A DNA stretch of 64,000 nucleotides from Herbiconiux sp. VKM Ac-1786 (GCF_015350805.1 NZ_JADKSG010000002.1:992001-1056000); one strand, 5' to 3'; numbered from the stretch's first letter, positions 41,525-50,514 are shown. The notes: generated by a model not told the origin, from the sequence alone. Translations and numbers: made by a program.

Positions 41525-42508
41525 ATGTTCTTCGACCCACCCGCGCCGCCGGCTCGAACCATCCGTGCTCGCCTCCTCGAGCACCACACGGCCATCATCG
41601 CGTGGTCGGCGCGGGCGGGAGTGATCGCGGGCGCCGTGACCATCTCCACTCTGGTACCCCTGCAGAGCCGGGTCACCACGCTCGCCCTTCTCGGAATCGG
41701 CGGTCTGGCGGTCATCCAGGGCGCCCTTGCGCTGATGTCCCGACAGCGGACGAAGCGGTTCGGCATCCTGGCCGCGGAGCACGGTCTGGACTACTCGTCA
41801 CGGAAGCCCTGGGCCCCGTCGGCGACGGTTCTGAAGGGCGTCACCAACGCGACACTTCTCGACTCCTTCCGCAGGCAGGAGAACGGTGTCACGCTCACGA
41901 TGGGAACGCTGCGGTTCGGGTGCGAGCGGGCCGGGGTGCAGGTGGCCGAGCGCTGGGGACTGATCGAGTGGACGTTCGAGTCCGGCCCGCTCCCCCACCT
42001 CTTCGTGCAGGCGGTCGGCCCCGGCAGTCGTACCCTGCCCGCAGCCTTGGACGCCGATCAGCGTCGGGCGCTCGAGGGCGACTTCCCACGGCATTATTTG
42101 GTGTACTGCCGCCCGGGCACCGAGCGCGACGCGCTCTACATCCTGACCCCCGACCTGATGGCGGCGCTCATCGACGAAGGCCGCGCCGCCTGCTTGGAGG
42201 TGGACGACGGCGCCGTGCGCCTCTACTCGCCCTACGCTTTCGACCCCGGTGACCCCCTCGCCTGGGCCGATCGCGCGGCCCTGGTCGACGGAGTCGGCAC
42301 CCGAGCGGTCGAGCGAGTGCGCCGACTCGGCCGGGCACCGGGCACTCCCGCGATGGCGACCGCAGGCACGGGGGGCGTCCCTGCCGGGGCCTCTGCCCCC
42401 GCTCCTCGACTGCGGTCGACCGCCCGGTCGAATCGGTCGACCGTGCTCGTCGAGGTCGCCTGCACGCTCGTCGTCGCCGGAGTCTTCATCTGGGCTTGGA
42501 CCCACTGA
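41525..42508 (+). CDS. Membrane protein of unknown function
   Basis: 327 aa. Two membrane helices near the N-terminus (about 26-45 and 52-70), a soluble region of about 200 residues, an Ala/Pro/Gly linker (about 275-295) and a C-terminal helix VEVACTLVVAGVFIWAWTH. The soluble part contains TMGTLRFGCER and PRHYLVYCRPGTERDALYIL; no known catalytic motif is recognised. It resembles single-copy membrane proteins of Microbacteriaceae with no assigned role. It is a lone gene between dapD and the septum-formation-type lipoprotein. Confidence 0.75.
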   Translation: MFFDPPAPPARTIRARLLEHHTAIIAWSARAGVIAGAVTISTLVPLQSRVTTLALLGIGGLAVIQGALALMSRQRTKRFGILAAEHGLDYSSRKPWAPSATVLKGVTNATLLDSFRRQENGVTLTMGTLRFGCERAGVQVAERWGLIEWTFESGPLPHLFVQAVGPGSRTLPAALDADQRRALEGDFPRHYLVYCRPGTERDALYILTPDLMAALIDEGRAACLEVDDGAVRLYSPYAFDPGDPLAWADRAALVDGVGTRAVERVRRLGRAPGTPAMATAGTGGVPAGASAPAPRLRSTARSNRSTVLVEVACTLVVAGVFIWAWTH

Positions 42509-42555
42509 GCCCGCACCGGCGCCGAGAGGACGCCGCCGCGCGGGCGCCGGGAGGA

Positions 42556-43095
42556 CTAGCGAGCAGCCCCCCGCAGGCTCCCGACCGTCTTGACCGACGG
42601 GTCTTCGACCATGCATGAGATGAGCCGGTCACCGGTCATCCACGACTCGGCGGTCGGCTTGTAGCTCACGACGTCGAGCGTCGACGCGTCGTAGGAGATG
42701 CCGATGAAGGATTCGAACCGTGCCGTGCACCCGGCGTCGGCCTCGTCACCCAGGGCGATCGGATCGAAGGCACCGGTCGAGGTGGAGAACTCGTCGAAGA
42801 CCTCGAGATCGTGTTCTGCGGCGCAGTCGACCAACGGCACGTCCTCGATGAAGATGCCCGCCGTGTCATTGAGGCAGTCACCGACCTTCAGCGAGAACAC
42901 GTCAGCCTGCTGCGGATCGGCATCCGGCGCCTCGGTGTTCATCGCCGCGCCCGACGGCAGCTGGGTGCCGTCGAACTCCGGGATCTCGATAGTGGGCAGA
43001 GGATCAGGCTCGCGCTGAGGCGCGCCGACCGCGCAGCCCGACACGAGAACGGCGATCGACATCGCCATCAGACCAGAAGAGAGGAATTTTCGCAT
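42556..43095 (-). CDS. Septum-formation-family lipoprotein
   Basis: 179 aa. A signal peptide ends in the lipobox VSGCAV (Cys about 21). The mature region fits the actinobacterial septum-formation domain: VFSLKVGDCLND (about 66-77), VPLVDCAAEHDLEVFDEF, DAGCTARFESFIG and PTAESWMTGDRLISCMV, giving two probable disulfide pairs. It is anchored outside the membrane. The family name comes from a Corynebacterium septation gene, so the cell-division role is only suggestive. The start lacks a ribosome site; TTGATC and TAGTAT boxes with an 18-base spacer sit directly upstream. Confidence 0.85.
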   Translation of the reverse strand: MRKFLSSGLMAMSIAVLVSGCAVGAPQREPDPLPTIEIPEFDGTQLPSGAAMNTEAPDADPQQADVFSLKVGDCLNDTAGIFIEDVPLVDCAAEHDLEVFDEFSTSTGAFDPIALGDEADAGCTARFESFIGISYDASTLDVVSYKPTAESWMTGDRLISCMVEDPSVKTVGSLRGAAR

Positions 43096-43111
43096 AGCGA
43101 GATACTATGCG
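43091..43111. repeat. Inverted repeat spanning a start codon
   Basis: CGCATAG (43091-43097) and CTATGCG (43105-43111) form a 7-bp perfect inverted repeat with a 7-base spacer. It covers the ATG of the septum-formation lipoprotein and its putative -10 box, so it could be an operator. Confidence 0.55.
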
Positions 43112-43131
43112 AGCATTCCTCACCCGATCAA
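43102..43131 (-). promoter_or_regulatory. Core promoter of the septum-formation lipoprotein
   Basis: On the minus strand TTGATC (about 43126-43131) is followed after 18 bases by TAGTAT (43102-43107), and the ATG begins six bases later. This is the most complete -35/-10 pair of the leaderless type in the window. Confidence 0.6.
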
Positions 43132-43133
43132 CT

Positions 43134-44420
43134 TCAGCGGGAGGGGAGGTCGCGGGCCGGGGCGCCCAAGTAGAGCTGCTGGGGGCGGCCGATCTTGGTC
43201 TGCGGGTCGGTGGCCATCTCGCGCCAGTGCGCGATCCAGCCCGGCAGCCGGCCGATCGCGAAGAGCACCGTGAACATGCGCGTCGGGAAGCCCATCGCCT
43301 TGTAGATGACCCCGGTGTAGAAGTCGACGTTGGGGTACAGCCGCCGCGAGATGAAGTACTCGTCGGACAGGGCGACCTGCTCGAGCTCCTTCGCGATGTC
43401 GAGCAGCGGGTCCTGCACGCCGAGCGCGAGCAGCACCTCGTCGGCCGACTCCTTGACGAGCTTCGCGCGCGGGTCGTAGTTCTTGTAGACGCGGTGGCCG
43501 AAGCCCATCAGGCGCACGCCCGACTCCTTGTTCTTCACGCGCTCCACGAACTTCGCCACGCCCTCGCCCGAGTCGCGGATCTGCGCGAGCATCGTGAGCA
43601 CGGCCTCGTTCGCCCCGCCGTGCAGCGGGCCGAAGAGCGCGTTGATGCCGGCCGAGATCGACGCGAACATGTTCGCCTCGGTCGAGCCGACGAGCCGCAC
43701 GGTCGAGGTCGAGGCGTTCTGCTCGTGGTCTTCATGGAGGATGAGCAGCCGCTCCAGCGCCTTCGACAGCACCGGGTTCACCTCGTAGGGCTCCGCCATG
43801 GTGCCGAAGTTCAGGCGCAGGAAGTTGTCGACGAACGACAGCGAGTTGTCGGGGTAGAGGAACGCCTGCCCGAGGCTCTTCTTGTGCGCGTACGCCGCCA
43901 TCACGGGCAGCTTCGCGAGCAGGCGGATGGTCGAGATCTCGACGTCCTCCGGCTTGTGGGGGTTCAGCGAGTCCTGGTAATACGTCGACAGCGCCGAGAC
44001 GCCCGACGACAGCACCGACATCGGGTGCGCGTTGTGCGGCAGCGCGTCGAAGAAGCGCTTGAGGTCTTCGTGCAGCAGGGTGTGACGACGGATGCGCTCG
44101 TCGAACTCCGACAGCTCCGACGCCGTGGGCAGCTCGCCGTAGATCAGCAGCCAGGCGGTCTCGAGGTAGGTCAGCGACGTCGCGACCTGCTCGATGGGGT
44201 AGCCGCGGTAGCGCAGGATGCCCTGGTCGCCGTCGATGTAGGTGATCGCCGACTTGGTGGCGGCGGTGTTCACGAAGCCGTAGTCGACGGTTGTCAGACC
44301 GGTCTGCTTCGTGAAGGTCGAGATGTCGAGCGAGGATGCCCCGTCGACGCTCTTCAGGATCGGGAACTCGGCCGTTCCACCGGGATAGGTCAGAGTGGCC
44401 TTCTGTTCGACGTCCGTCAC
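43134..44420 (-). CDS. gltA: Citrate synthase (GltA)
   Basis: 428 aa from GTG 44420, with GGAGGCTCC before it. It condenses oxaloacetate and acetyl-CoA in the TCA cycle. Catalytic residues are in the usual stretches: His in LHEDHEQNASTSTVRLVGS, His in GFGHRVYKNYDPRA, Asp in NVDFYTGVIY. The N-terminal beta domain (TLTYPGGTAEFPIL) and GDQGILRYRGYPIEQ are those of the long, type II bacterial form. Length is normal. It stands 91 bases from the same-strand dapC gene. Confidence 0.96.
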   Translation of the reverse strand: MTDVEQKATLTYPGGTAEFPILKSVDGASSLDISTFTKQTGLTTVDYGFVNTAATKSAITYIDGDQGILRYRGYPIEQVATSLTYLETAWLLIYGELPTASELSEFDERIRRHTLLHEDLKRFFDALPHNAHPMSVLSSGVSALSTYYQDSLNPHKPEDVEISTIRLLAKLPVMAAYAHKKSLGQAFLYPDNSLSFVDNFLRLNFGTMAEPYEVNPVLSKALERLLILHEDHEQNASTSTVRLVGSTEANMFASISAGINALFGPLHGGANEAVLTMLAQIRDSGEGVAKFVERVKNKESGVRLMGFGHRVYKNYDPRAKLVKESADEVLLALGVQDPLLDIAKELEQVALSDEYFISRRLYPNVDFYTGVIYKAMGFPTRMFTVLFAIGRLPGWIAHWREMATDPQTKIGRPQQLYLGAPARDLPSR

Positions 44421-44511
44421 GGAGCCTCCTTGAGTGATCCTGCCTGAGTGGTTTCTGTGGCGGGACGCAGGCTGCATCTGTAGACCGTGACCGCGTTGAC
44501 CCGTATACAGC

Positions 44512-45624
44512 CTAATGTCCGCGCGAACGCAAACGCGACGCGGCGGCGTCGATGCGCTCGTCGGTGGCCGTCAGCGAGAAGCGCACGTGCTCGGGGTAAT
44601 GCGCCCCGTAGAAGTGCCCCGGCCCCGCGAGGATGCCGAGCGACGCGAGGTCGGAGATGGTGTCCCACGCGTCCCGCCCCTCGGTCGCCCAGAGGTACAG
44701 CCCGGCCACGCTCTCGTCGATCCGCAGCCCCGCGGCCTCGATCGCCGGCCGCAGCACGGCCCGGCGCGCGGCGTACAGCGCCTTCTGCGCGGCGACGTGC
44801 GCGTCGTCGTCGAGGGCGACCTCCATCGCGGCCTGCACGGGCGCCGGCGGGATCATGCCGGCATGCTTCCGCACCGTGACGAGCCGCGCGATCAGCGCCG
44901 GGTCGCCCGCCACGAACGCGGCGCGGTAGCCCGCGAGGTTCGACTGCTTGCTCAGCGAGTACGCCCCGAGCACCCCCGTGAGGTCTCCCCCGGTGACCCG
45001 CGGGTCGAGGATCGACGGCACCGGCTCGCTCGCCCAGCGCCCGTCCCAGCCGAGCTCGGCGTAGCACTCGTCGCCCACGATGACCGCGCCGAGGGCACGG
45101 GCGCGCGCGACGGCCGCCTGCAGGGCCGGCACGTCGAGCACCCGGCCATCCGGGTTGCCGGGGCTGTTCAGCCAGACGAGCTTCGTCGAGGCGGGCCAGA
45201 GCGCAGGGTCATCGGCCGCGAGCGGGGTTGCGCCGGCGAGCCGGGCCCCCATCTCGTAAGTGGGGTACGCAGCGAGCGGATGCGCGACCACATCCCCCTC
45301 GCCGAGCCCCAGCATGAACGGCAGCCACGCCACGAACTCCTTCGAGCCGATCGTGGGCAGCACGCTGTCGTCGCCGAGGCCCGGCACCCCACGACGCCGT
45401 TCGAACCAGGACGCGATGGCGCTCCGCAGGGCAGGGGTTCCGGCCGTCTGCGGGTAGGAATGCGCATCCGTCGCCGCTTTCAGGGCGTCGGCCACCAGAG
45501 CGGGGGTCGGGTCGACCGGCGAGCCGATCGAGAGGTCGACGATGCCGTCGGGATGGGCCCGTGCACGAGCGGCAAAGGGAGCCAGCTCGTCCCACGGGTA
45601 GTCGGGCAGCGCGCCCAGCGCCAT
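44512..45624 (-). CDS. dapC: N-succinyldiaminopimelate aminotransferase (DapC)
   Basis: 370 aa fold-type I PLP aminotransferase. The ATG at 45624 shares its A with the ferredoxin stop (TGATG). Seen: LSIGSPVDPTP near the N-terminus, TIGSKEFVAWLP, NSPGNPDGRV (Asn), IVGDECYAELG (Asp, Tyr), the Schiff-base Lys in YSLSKQSNLAGYR, and HVRFSLTATDERI (substrate-binding Arg). It transfers an amino group from glutamate to N-succinyl-2-amino-6-oxopimelate. The assignment rests on the ferredoxin coupling, which is conserved in Actinobacteria (fdxC-Rv1178), and on dapD and dapE nearby. Confidence 0.92.
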   Translation of the reverse strand: MALGALPDYPWDELAPFAARARAHPDGIVDLSIGSPVDPTPALVADALKAATDAHSYPQTAGTPALRSAIASWFERRRGVPGLGDDSVLPTIGSKEFVAWLPFMLGLGEGDVVAHPLAAYPTYEMGARLAGATPLAADDPALWPASTKLVWLNSPGNPDGRVLDVPALQAAVARARALGAVIVGDECYAELGWDGRWASEPVPSILDPRVTGGDLTGVLGAYSLSKQSNLAGYRAAFVAGDPALIARLVTVRKHAGMIPPAPVQAAMEVALDDDAHVAAQKALYAARRAVLRPAIEAAGLRIDESVAGLYLWATEGRDAWDTISDLASLGILAGPGHFYGAHYPEHVRFSLTATDERIDAAASRLRSRGH

Positions 45625-45944
45625 CAGTGTGCTTGCGGGGGAAGGACCGCGATGACGGGGTGGTCCTTCTTGATCACGCCGACCTTGGCGGCACCGCCGG
45701 GCGAGCCGATCTCGTCGAAGAACTCGACGTTGGCCTTGTAGTAGTCGGCCCACTCTTCGGGCAGGTCGTCTTCGTAGTAGATGGCCTCGACGGGGCAGAC
45801 GGGCTCGCAGGCGCCGCAGTCGACGCACTCGTCGGGGTGGATGTAGAGGGAGCGTTCACCCTCGTAGATGCAGTCGACGGGGCATTCGTCGATACACGCG
45901 CGGTCTTTCACATCGACGCACGGCAGGGCGATGACATAGGTCAC
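45624..45944 (-). CDS. fdxC: Seven-iron ferredoxin (FdxC type)
   Basis: 106 aa from GTG 45944, with GGAGCC upstream. Cys9, Cys17 and Cys50 match the 3Fe-4S ligands, and Cys21, Cys40, Cys43 and Cys46 the 4Fe-4S ligands; Cys25 is the extra Cys common in this type. The C-terminal extension ([20 protein letters not shown]) is typical of actinobacterial FdxA/FdxC. It is a soluble electron carrier; partner enzymes are not encoded here. dapC follows with a one-base overlap. Confidence 0.95.
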   Translation of the reverse strand: MTYVIALPCVDVKDRACIDECPVDCIYEGERSLYIHPDECVDCGACEPVCPVEAIYYEDDLPEEWADYYKANVEFFDEIGSPGGAAKVGVIKKDHPVIAVLPPQAH

Positions 45945-45966
45945 AGGCGTTCAGGCTCCTTCGGGA

Positions 45967-46494
45967 TTACCGGCTCAAGTCTACGGCGTCGGGGCGGGCT
46001 CCCGGATGCGCGGGGCCACCGGTTCCGGCGGGCCGGTGTCGCGCACCGAGCGTCGGCCAGGCGATCACGACCACCGCGATCAGGGTGGAGCCGAACAGCC
46101 AGACGAGCCCGGTCGGCCCGGCCGGCACGAGGATCGAGCCACCGGGGCTCTCCAGCGTGAGCAGCGCGACCATGCCGATCAGGGCGGCCGCGGCGAGCGC
46201 CGACGCGAGACGGCTGGGCGCGATCAGGCGGAGGCCGGTGAGCAGCAGGGCGATCGCGACCAGCGCGATGACGAGACCGATCGGCAGGTCGAAGAGGCCG
46301 AACACGCTGATGTCGATCTGGTGCACGACCGTGCCGATGGCGCCGAACAGGGCGCCGAGCAGCAGGGCGGCGACGTAGCCCAGGACGCGCGCCCCGCGGG
46401 ACGTGCCGACGACGTCGCCCAGTGCCGGGGCGGGTGCGCCGTACGCGGGGCCACCGGGGGCGGTGGCGCCGTAGGCGGGCTGGTCGGGGAGCAC
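45967..46494 (-). CDS. Four-helix membrane protein (possibly DUF6113)
   Basis: 175 aa, GTG start at 46494. A Pro/Ala/Gly/Tyr-rich N-terminus with repeated PAYGA precedes four membrane helices (about 38-58, 68-88, 95-115, 125-146). The C-terminus is hydrophilic and rich in Pro, Gly and Ala. The call to DUF6113 is from memory of small membrane proteins in similar positions and is uncertain. A TAGACT box six bases before the GTG suggests leaderless expression. The ferredoxin gene follows 22 bases later on the same strand. Confidence 0.75.
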   Translation of the reverse strand: MLPDQPAYGATAPGGPAYGAPAPALGDVVGTSRGARVLGYVAALLLGALFGAIGTVVHQIDISVFGLFDLPIGLVIALVAIALLLTGLRLIAPSRLASALAAAALIGMVALLTLESPGGSILVPAGPTGLVWLFGSTLIAVVVIAWPTLGARHRPAGTGGPAHPGARPDAVDLSR

Positions 46495-46500
46495 CGGATC

Positions 46501-46506
46501 AGTCTA
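46501..46506 (-). promoter_or_regulatory. Putative -10 element, four-helix membrane protein
   Basis: TAGACT (minus strand), six bases before the GTG at 46494. Confidence 0.45.
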
Positions 46507-46558
46507 GGCGCGCGATCCTGAACGCCACGGGTGCGCGCCGGGCCTGCCGGGAGATCTC

Positions 46559-48229
46559 TCAGCGGCGCCGGCGCCTGGTTCCGAAGACGCCCTCCAGAAC
46601 GCCCCGCAGGATGGTCTGCGTCGTGCGCGAGCTGAGCACGTCGGTGAGGATGTCGGTGTCGGAGGGCGTGCTGCGCGTGCGCGGGCGCGGCGACGGCTCC
46701 CGCCGTGTGCGCGAACGCTCGTCGGCGCGACGGTCGCGCTCCAGCTGCGCGTCCATCTCCTTCTGCTGGCGGGCGTACTCCGCGGCGGCCTCCCGCTCCG
46801 ACGCCGCACGGGCGGCCTCCGCCGCGGCCGCCTCCTCGGCGGCGAGCGCCGCGTTCAGCCGAACGGTGAGGATCTCCCGCGCCGACTCCCGGTCGATCGG
46901 CGTGCCGTACTGCGCCAGCAGCGGCGACGCGGCGACCGCCGCCTCGACCTCGGCCGCCGGCGTCGGCGCCATCGACCCCTGCGGTGCCCGCACCCGCGTC
47001 CAGGCGACCGGCGTCGGCGCGCCGTTCTCGTTCATCACCGTCACGACGGCCTCGCCGATGCCGAGCCCGGGCAGCACCTCCTCGAGGTCGTAGCCCGACT
47101 TCGGGTAGGTCGACACGGTCGCCCGCAGCGCCTTGGCGTCGTTCGGCGTGTAGGCGCGCAGGGCGTGCTGCACCCGGGAGCCGAGCTGGGCGAGCACGTC
47201 GCCCGGCACGTCCTTCGGCGTCTGGGTGACGAAGAAGATGCCGACCCCCTTCGAGCGGATCAGCCGCACCGTCTGCACGATCGCCGCGGTGAAGTCCTTC
47301 GACGCGTCGGCGAACAGCAGGTGGGCCTCGTCGAAGAAGAACACGAGCTTGGGCTTGTCGAGGTCGCCCACCTCGGGCAGGTCGTTGTAGAGGTCGGCGA
47401 GCAGCCACATCAGGAAGGTCGAGAACAGCGCCGGCTTGTCGGCCACCCGCGGCAGCTCGAGCAGGCTGATCACGCCGGTGCCGTCGGCGGCGGTGCGGAG
47501 GAACAGCGAGGTGTCGATCTCGGGCTCGCCGAAGAACGCGTCGGCCCCCTGCGCCGAGAACGCGATCAGCTCCCGCAGGATGACGCCCACCGTCTGCGTC
47601 GACAGCCCACCCATCGCCTTCAACTCCCGACGCCCCTCGTCGCTCGTGAGGTGGGTCAGCACCGCCCGCAGATCGCTCAGGTCGACGAGCGGCAGCCCGG
47701 CCTGCTCGGCGTAGTGGAAGACGAGGCCGAGGCTGGATTCCTGGGTGTCGTTCAGGCCCAGCACCTTGCTCAGCAGCAACGGCCCGAAGGCGGTGAGCGT
47801 GGCCCGCACCGGCACGCCCGATCCGAGGCCGCCGAGACTGAAGTACTCGACGGTGGCGGCGCGCGGTGTCCAGTCCTGCCCGATGCCGCGCGTGCGGGCG
47901 AGCAGCTTCTCGCTGCTCGAACCCGGGGTGGCGACCCCGGTCAGGTCGCCCTTCATGTCGGCGGCGAACACGGGCACCCCCGCGGCGGCGAGCTGCTCGG
48001 CGAGCACCTGCAGGGTGCGGGTCTTTCCCGTTCCGGTCGCTCCCGCGACGAGGCCGTGCCGGTTGGTCATGGCGAGCGGGATGCGCACCGGCACCCCGGG
48101 CACCGCCTCCCCGTTGACGAGCGCCCCGATCTCGAGCGCCGGCCCGTCGAAGTCGTACCCCGCCCGCACCGCCTCCACCGCGGCCTCGTCGAGCGGGCCG
48201 GCCACCGTGCGAACCTCGTCATCCGTCAT
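46559..48229 (-). CDS. HerA-like DNA-translocating ATPase (DUF853/YjgR type)
   Basis: 556 aa. Walker A GATGTGKTRTLQVL (about 63-76), Walker B LVFFFDEAHLLFAD, and the sensor stretch FFVTQTPKDVPGDVLAQLGSR. These mark the HerA/FtsK superfamily, in the YjgR/DUF853 group often annotated as helicase HerA-like. The last 110 residues are a charged alanine/glutamate/arginine helix (EEAAAAEAARAASEREAAAE...) ending in a basic RRRRR cluster. Substrate DNA and partners are unknown; no nurA-like gene is adjacent. A TATGCT box six bases before the ATG indicates leaderless expression. It is divergent from the efe operon. Confidence 0.9.
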   Translation of the reverse strand: MTDDEVRTVAGPLDEAAVEAVRAGYDFDGPALEIGALVNGEAVPGVPVRIPLAMTNRHGLVAGATGTGKTRTLQVLAEQLAAAGVPVFAADMKGDLTGVATPGSSSEKLLARTRGIGQDWTPRAATVEYFSLGGLGSGVPVRATLTAFGPLLLSKVLGLNDTQESSLGLVFHYAEQAGLPLVDLSDLRAVLTHLTSDEGRRELKAMGGLSTQTVGVILRELIAFSAQGADAFFGEPEIDTSLFLRTAADGTGVISLLELPRVADKPALFSTFLMWLLADLYNDLPEVGDLDKPKLVFFFDEAHLLFADASKDFTAAIVQTVRLIRSKGVGIFFVTQTPKDVPGDVLAQLGSRVQHALRAYTPNDAKALRATVSTYPKSGYDLEEVLPGLGIGEAVVTVMNENGAPTPVAWTRVRAPQGSMAPTPAAEVEAAVAASPLLAQYGTPIDRESAREILTVRLNAALAAEEAAAAEAARAASEREAAAEYARQQKEMDAQLERDRRADERSRTRREPSPRPRTRSTPSDTDILTDVLSSRTTQTILRGVLEGVFGTRRRRR

Positions 48230-48235
48230 GGCGTC

Positions 48236-48241
48236 AGCATA
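48236..48241 (-). promoter_or_regulatory. Putative -10 element, HerA-like gene
   Basis: TATGCT (minus strand), six bases before the ATG at 48229. Confidence 0.5.
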
Positions 48242-48323
48242 GGCACCCCTGGGCGACCGGCACCTGACGACCGGCCCGGACGAGTGGACAAAGCGCCACC
48301 CGCGGGGCTAAGCTCGCACTCGG

Positions 48324-48342
48324 TAAGGCAAGGCTTACCCAA
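48324..48342 (+). promoter_or_regulatory. DtxR/IdeR-type iron box upstream of efeU
   Basis: TAAGGCAAGGCTTACCCAA matches the known consensus TWAGGTWAGSCTWACCTWA at 17 of 19 positions, with symmetric C-for-T changes in both half-sites. It lies about 80 bases before efeU. In Actinobacteria Fe(II)-loaded DtxR/IdeR binds such boxes and represses iron import, so efeUOB and the coupled MFS gene are expected to be turned on by iron lack. Confidence 0.8.
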
Positions 48343-48422
48343 CTAAGGCCACCCCAACCACTGCAGTCGACGCCTCCCGGCGCACTGCGTCCCCACACCC
48401 GTTCCCCCGAAGTCAGGTGCCC

Positions 48423-49283
48423 GTGCTCGCGAACTATCTGATCGGCCTGCGCGAGGGCCTCGAGGCCGCGCTCGTCGTCAGCATCCTCATCGCCTACGTG
48501 TCGAAGATCGGCCGCCGCGACGTGCTCGCCCGGCTCTGGATCGGCGTCGGCCTCGCCGTGCTCGTCGCGCTCACGCTCGGCGCGGTGCTGACCTTCGGCG
48601 CCTACGGCCTGAGCTTCGAGGCCCAGGAGGCCATCGGCGGCTCGCTCTCGATCATCGCGACCGGCTTCGTCACCTGGATGGTGTTCTGGATGCTCCGCAC
48701 CTCCCAGAACCTCAAGGGAGCTCTGCAGTCCGACGTCGACAAGGCGCTGATCGGCGCCGGCTGGGGCCTCGTGCTGGTGGCGTTCCTCGCCGTCGGGCGC
48801 GAGGGCATCGAGACGGCGCTGTTCATCTGGGCCGCCGCGCAGGCCACTGGGGAGACGACGCTGCCGCTGGTCGGAGCGCTGCTGGGCATCCTGACGGCCG
48901 TCGTGCTCGGCTACCTCATCTCGAAGGGCCTCGTGCGCATCAACCTGTCGGCGTTCTTCGCCTGGTCGGGCGCCGCGCTGATCGTGGTCGCGGCCGGTGT
49001 GCTGAGCTACGGCGTGCACGACCTGCAGGAGGCGGGCATCCTGCCCGGGCTGAACAGCCTCGCCTTCGACGTGAGCGGCATCATCCCGCCCGACAGCTGG
49101 GTCGGCACCTTCCTCAAGGGCACCGTGAACTTCTCCCCCGCCACCACCTGGCTCGAGCTCGGCGCCTGGCTCGCCTACTTCGTGCCGACGATGTTCCTCT
49201 TCCTCCGCGCGGTGCGCCGGGGCCGGCTGCAGAAGGCGGCTCCGGCCGTCCCCGCCGCGCCGGCCGTCGCGCCCGTCGCCTGA
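48423..49283 (+). CDS. efeU: EfeU, FTR1-family iron permease
   Basis: 286 aa from GTG 48423 ([12 protein letters not shown], the usual family N-terminus); GTG 48417 two codons earlier is possible. Seven predicted helices. The two iron-binding REXXE motifs are present: REGLE in helix 1 and REGIE in helix 4 ([11 protein letters not shown]). The tail is Ala/Pro-rich. EfeU is the membrane channel of the tripartite EfeUOB system for iron uptake, driven together with the EfeO lipoprotein and EfeB peroxidase. First gene of an operon under the iron box. Confidence 0.94.
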   Translation: MLANYLIGLREGLEAALVVSILIAYVSKIGRRDVLARLWIGVGLAVLVALTLGAVLTFGAYGLSFEAQEAIGGSLSIIATGFVTWMVFWMLRTSQNLKGALQSDVDKALIGAGWGLVLVAFLAVGREGIETALFIWAAAQATGETTLPLVGALLGILTAVVLGYLISKGLVRINLSAFFAWSGAALIVVAAGVLSYGVHDLQEAGILPGLNSLAFDVSGIIPPDSWVGTFLKGTVNFSPATTWLELGAWLAYFVPTMFLFLRAVRRGRLQKAAPAVPAAPAVAPVA

Positions 49284-49309
49284 TCCCTGCCATCCTCCAA
49301 GGAGCCCCT

Positions 49310-50497
49310 GTGAAGACCAAGCCCCTCTACGCCGCCGCCGGCGCCGCCGTCACCCTGCTCGCGCTCGCGGGCTGCGTCCCGAACAGCTCCGCGTCCTCGT
49401 CGGATGCGGCCGGCGCGATCACCGTCGACTCCAGCTCCGACGACTGCTCGGTGAGCGCCTCGTCCGCCTCCAGCGGCACGCTGACCTTCTCGGTCACGAA
49501 CTCCGGCGACCAGGTGACCGAGTTCTACCTGCTCGCCGACGACGGCCTGCGCATCGTCGGCGAGGTCGAGAACGTCGGCCCCGGCATCTCCCGCGACCTC
49601 GTGGTTCAGGCCCAGCCCGGCGACTACTTCACCGTCTGCAAGCCGGGCATGGTCGGCGAGGGCATCGGCCGCGCCGCCTTCACCGTCTCCGGTGACAAGG
49701 TGCAGCTCGCGGGCGACCAGCAGGAGCAGGTCGACCAGGCCGCCACCAACTACGTGGCGTACATCAAGGACCAGGTCGGCCAGCTCGTCACCGGCACCGA
49801 CACCTTCCTCGAGGCCTACCTCGCCGGCGACGACGAGACCGCGCGCGGCCTCTATGCGACGACCCGCGCGAACTACGAGCGCATCGAGCCCGTCGCCGAG
49901 TCGTTCGGCGACCTCGACCCGATGATCGACTTCCGCGAGGCCGACGTGGCCGAGGGCGACGAGTGGACCGGCTGGCACCGGATCGAGAAGGACCTCTTCC
50001 CGCCGACCGCCGAGGAGAACGGCGGCACCGCCTACACGCCCCTCACCTCCGACGAGCGCACGTACTACGCCGACAAGCTGAAGGCCGACACGCAGTCGCT
50101 CTACGAGGCCGTGAACGCCGACGACTACACCGTCTCGATCGACGCCATCTCGAACGGGGCCATCGGCCTGCTCGAGGAGGTCGCGAGCGGCAAGATCACC
50201 GGCGAGGAGGAGATCTGGTCGCACACCGACCTGTGGGACTTCCAGGCCAACCTCGAGGGCGCCCGCGTCGCCTACGAGGGCGTGCGCGACATCGTCGAGG
50301 CGAAGGACCCCGAGCTCGTCACCACGATCGACGAGCGCTTCGACTCGCTCGAGAAGACCCTCGCCGAGTACGGCAGCCTCGACACCGGCTTCGTCTACTA
50401 CGACGAGCTGACCACCGACCAGGTCAAGCAGCTCGCCGACGGCGTGAGCGCGCTCAGCGAGCCGCTCAGCCGCCTCACGGCGACGCTGGTGGGCTGA
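49310..50497 (+). CDS. efeO: EfeO, iron-binding lipoprotein with cupredoxin and M75 domains
   Basis: 395 aa from GTG 49310, with AAGGAGCC before it. A lipoprotein signal ends in LALAGCVP. A cupredoxin-like domain (about 38-125, VSASSASSGTLTFSVTNSG and a Cys in FTVCKPG) precedes the imelysin/peptidase M75 domain with the HxxE motif in WHRIEKDLF. EfeO binds ferric or ferrous iron outside the membrane and delivers it to EfeU. It is a full-length two-domain EfeO, not the shorter EfeM form. Gap to efeU is 26 bases. Confidence 0.94.
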   Translation: MKTKPLYAAAGAAVTLLALAGCVPNSSASSSDAAGAITVDSSSDDCSVSASSASSGTLTFSVTNSGDQVTEFYLLADDGLRIVGEVENVGPGISRDLVVQAQPGDYFTVCKPGMVGEGIGRAAFTVSGDKVQLAGDQQEQVDQAATNYVAYIKDQVGQLVTGTDTFLEAYLAGDDETARGLYATTRANYERIEPVAESFGDLDPMIDFREADVAEGDEWTGWHRIEKDLFPPTAEENGGTAYTPLTSDERTYYADKLKADTQSLYEAVNADDYTVSIDAISNGAIGLLEEVASGKITGEEEIWSHTDLWDFQANLEGARVAYEGVRDIVEAKDPELVTTIDERFDSLEKTLAEYGSLDTGFVYYDELTTDQVKQLADGVSALSEPLSRLTATLVG

Positions 50498-50501
50498 GCC
50501 G

Positions 50502-50507
50502 TAGGCT
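50502..50507 (+). promoter_or_regulatory. Possible internal -10 element before efeB
   Basis: TAGGCT ends seven bases before the efeB ATG at 50515 and sits in the 17-base gap after efeO. It may give a second, leaderless efeB-MFS transcript. It could also be chance. Confidence 0.25.
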
Positions 50508-50514
50508 TTCGACC

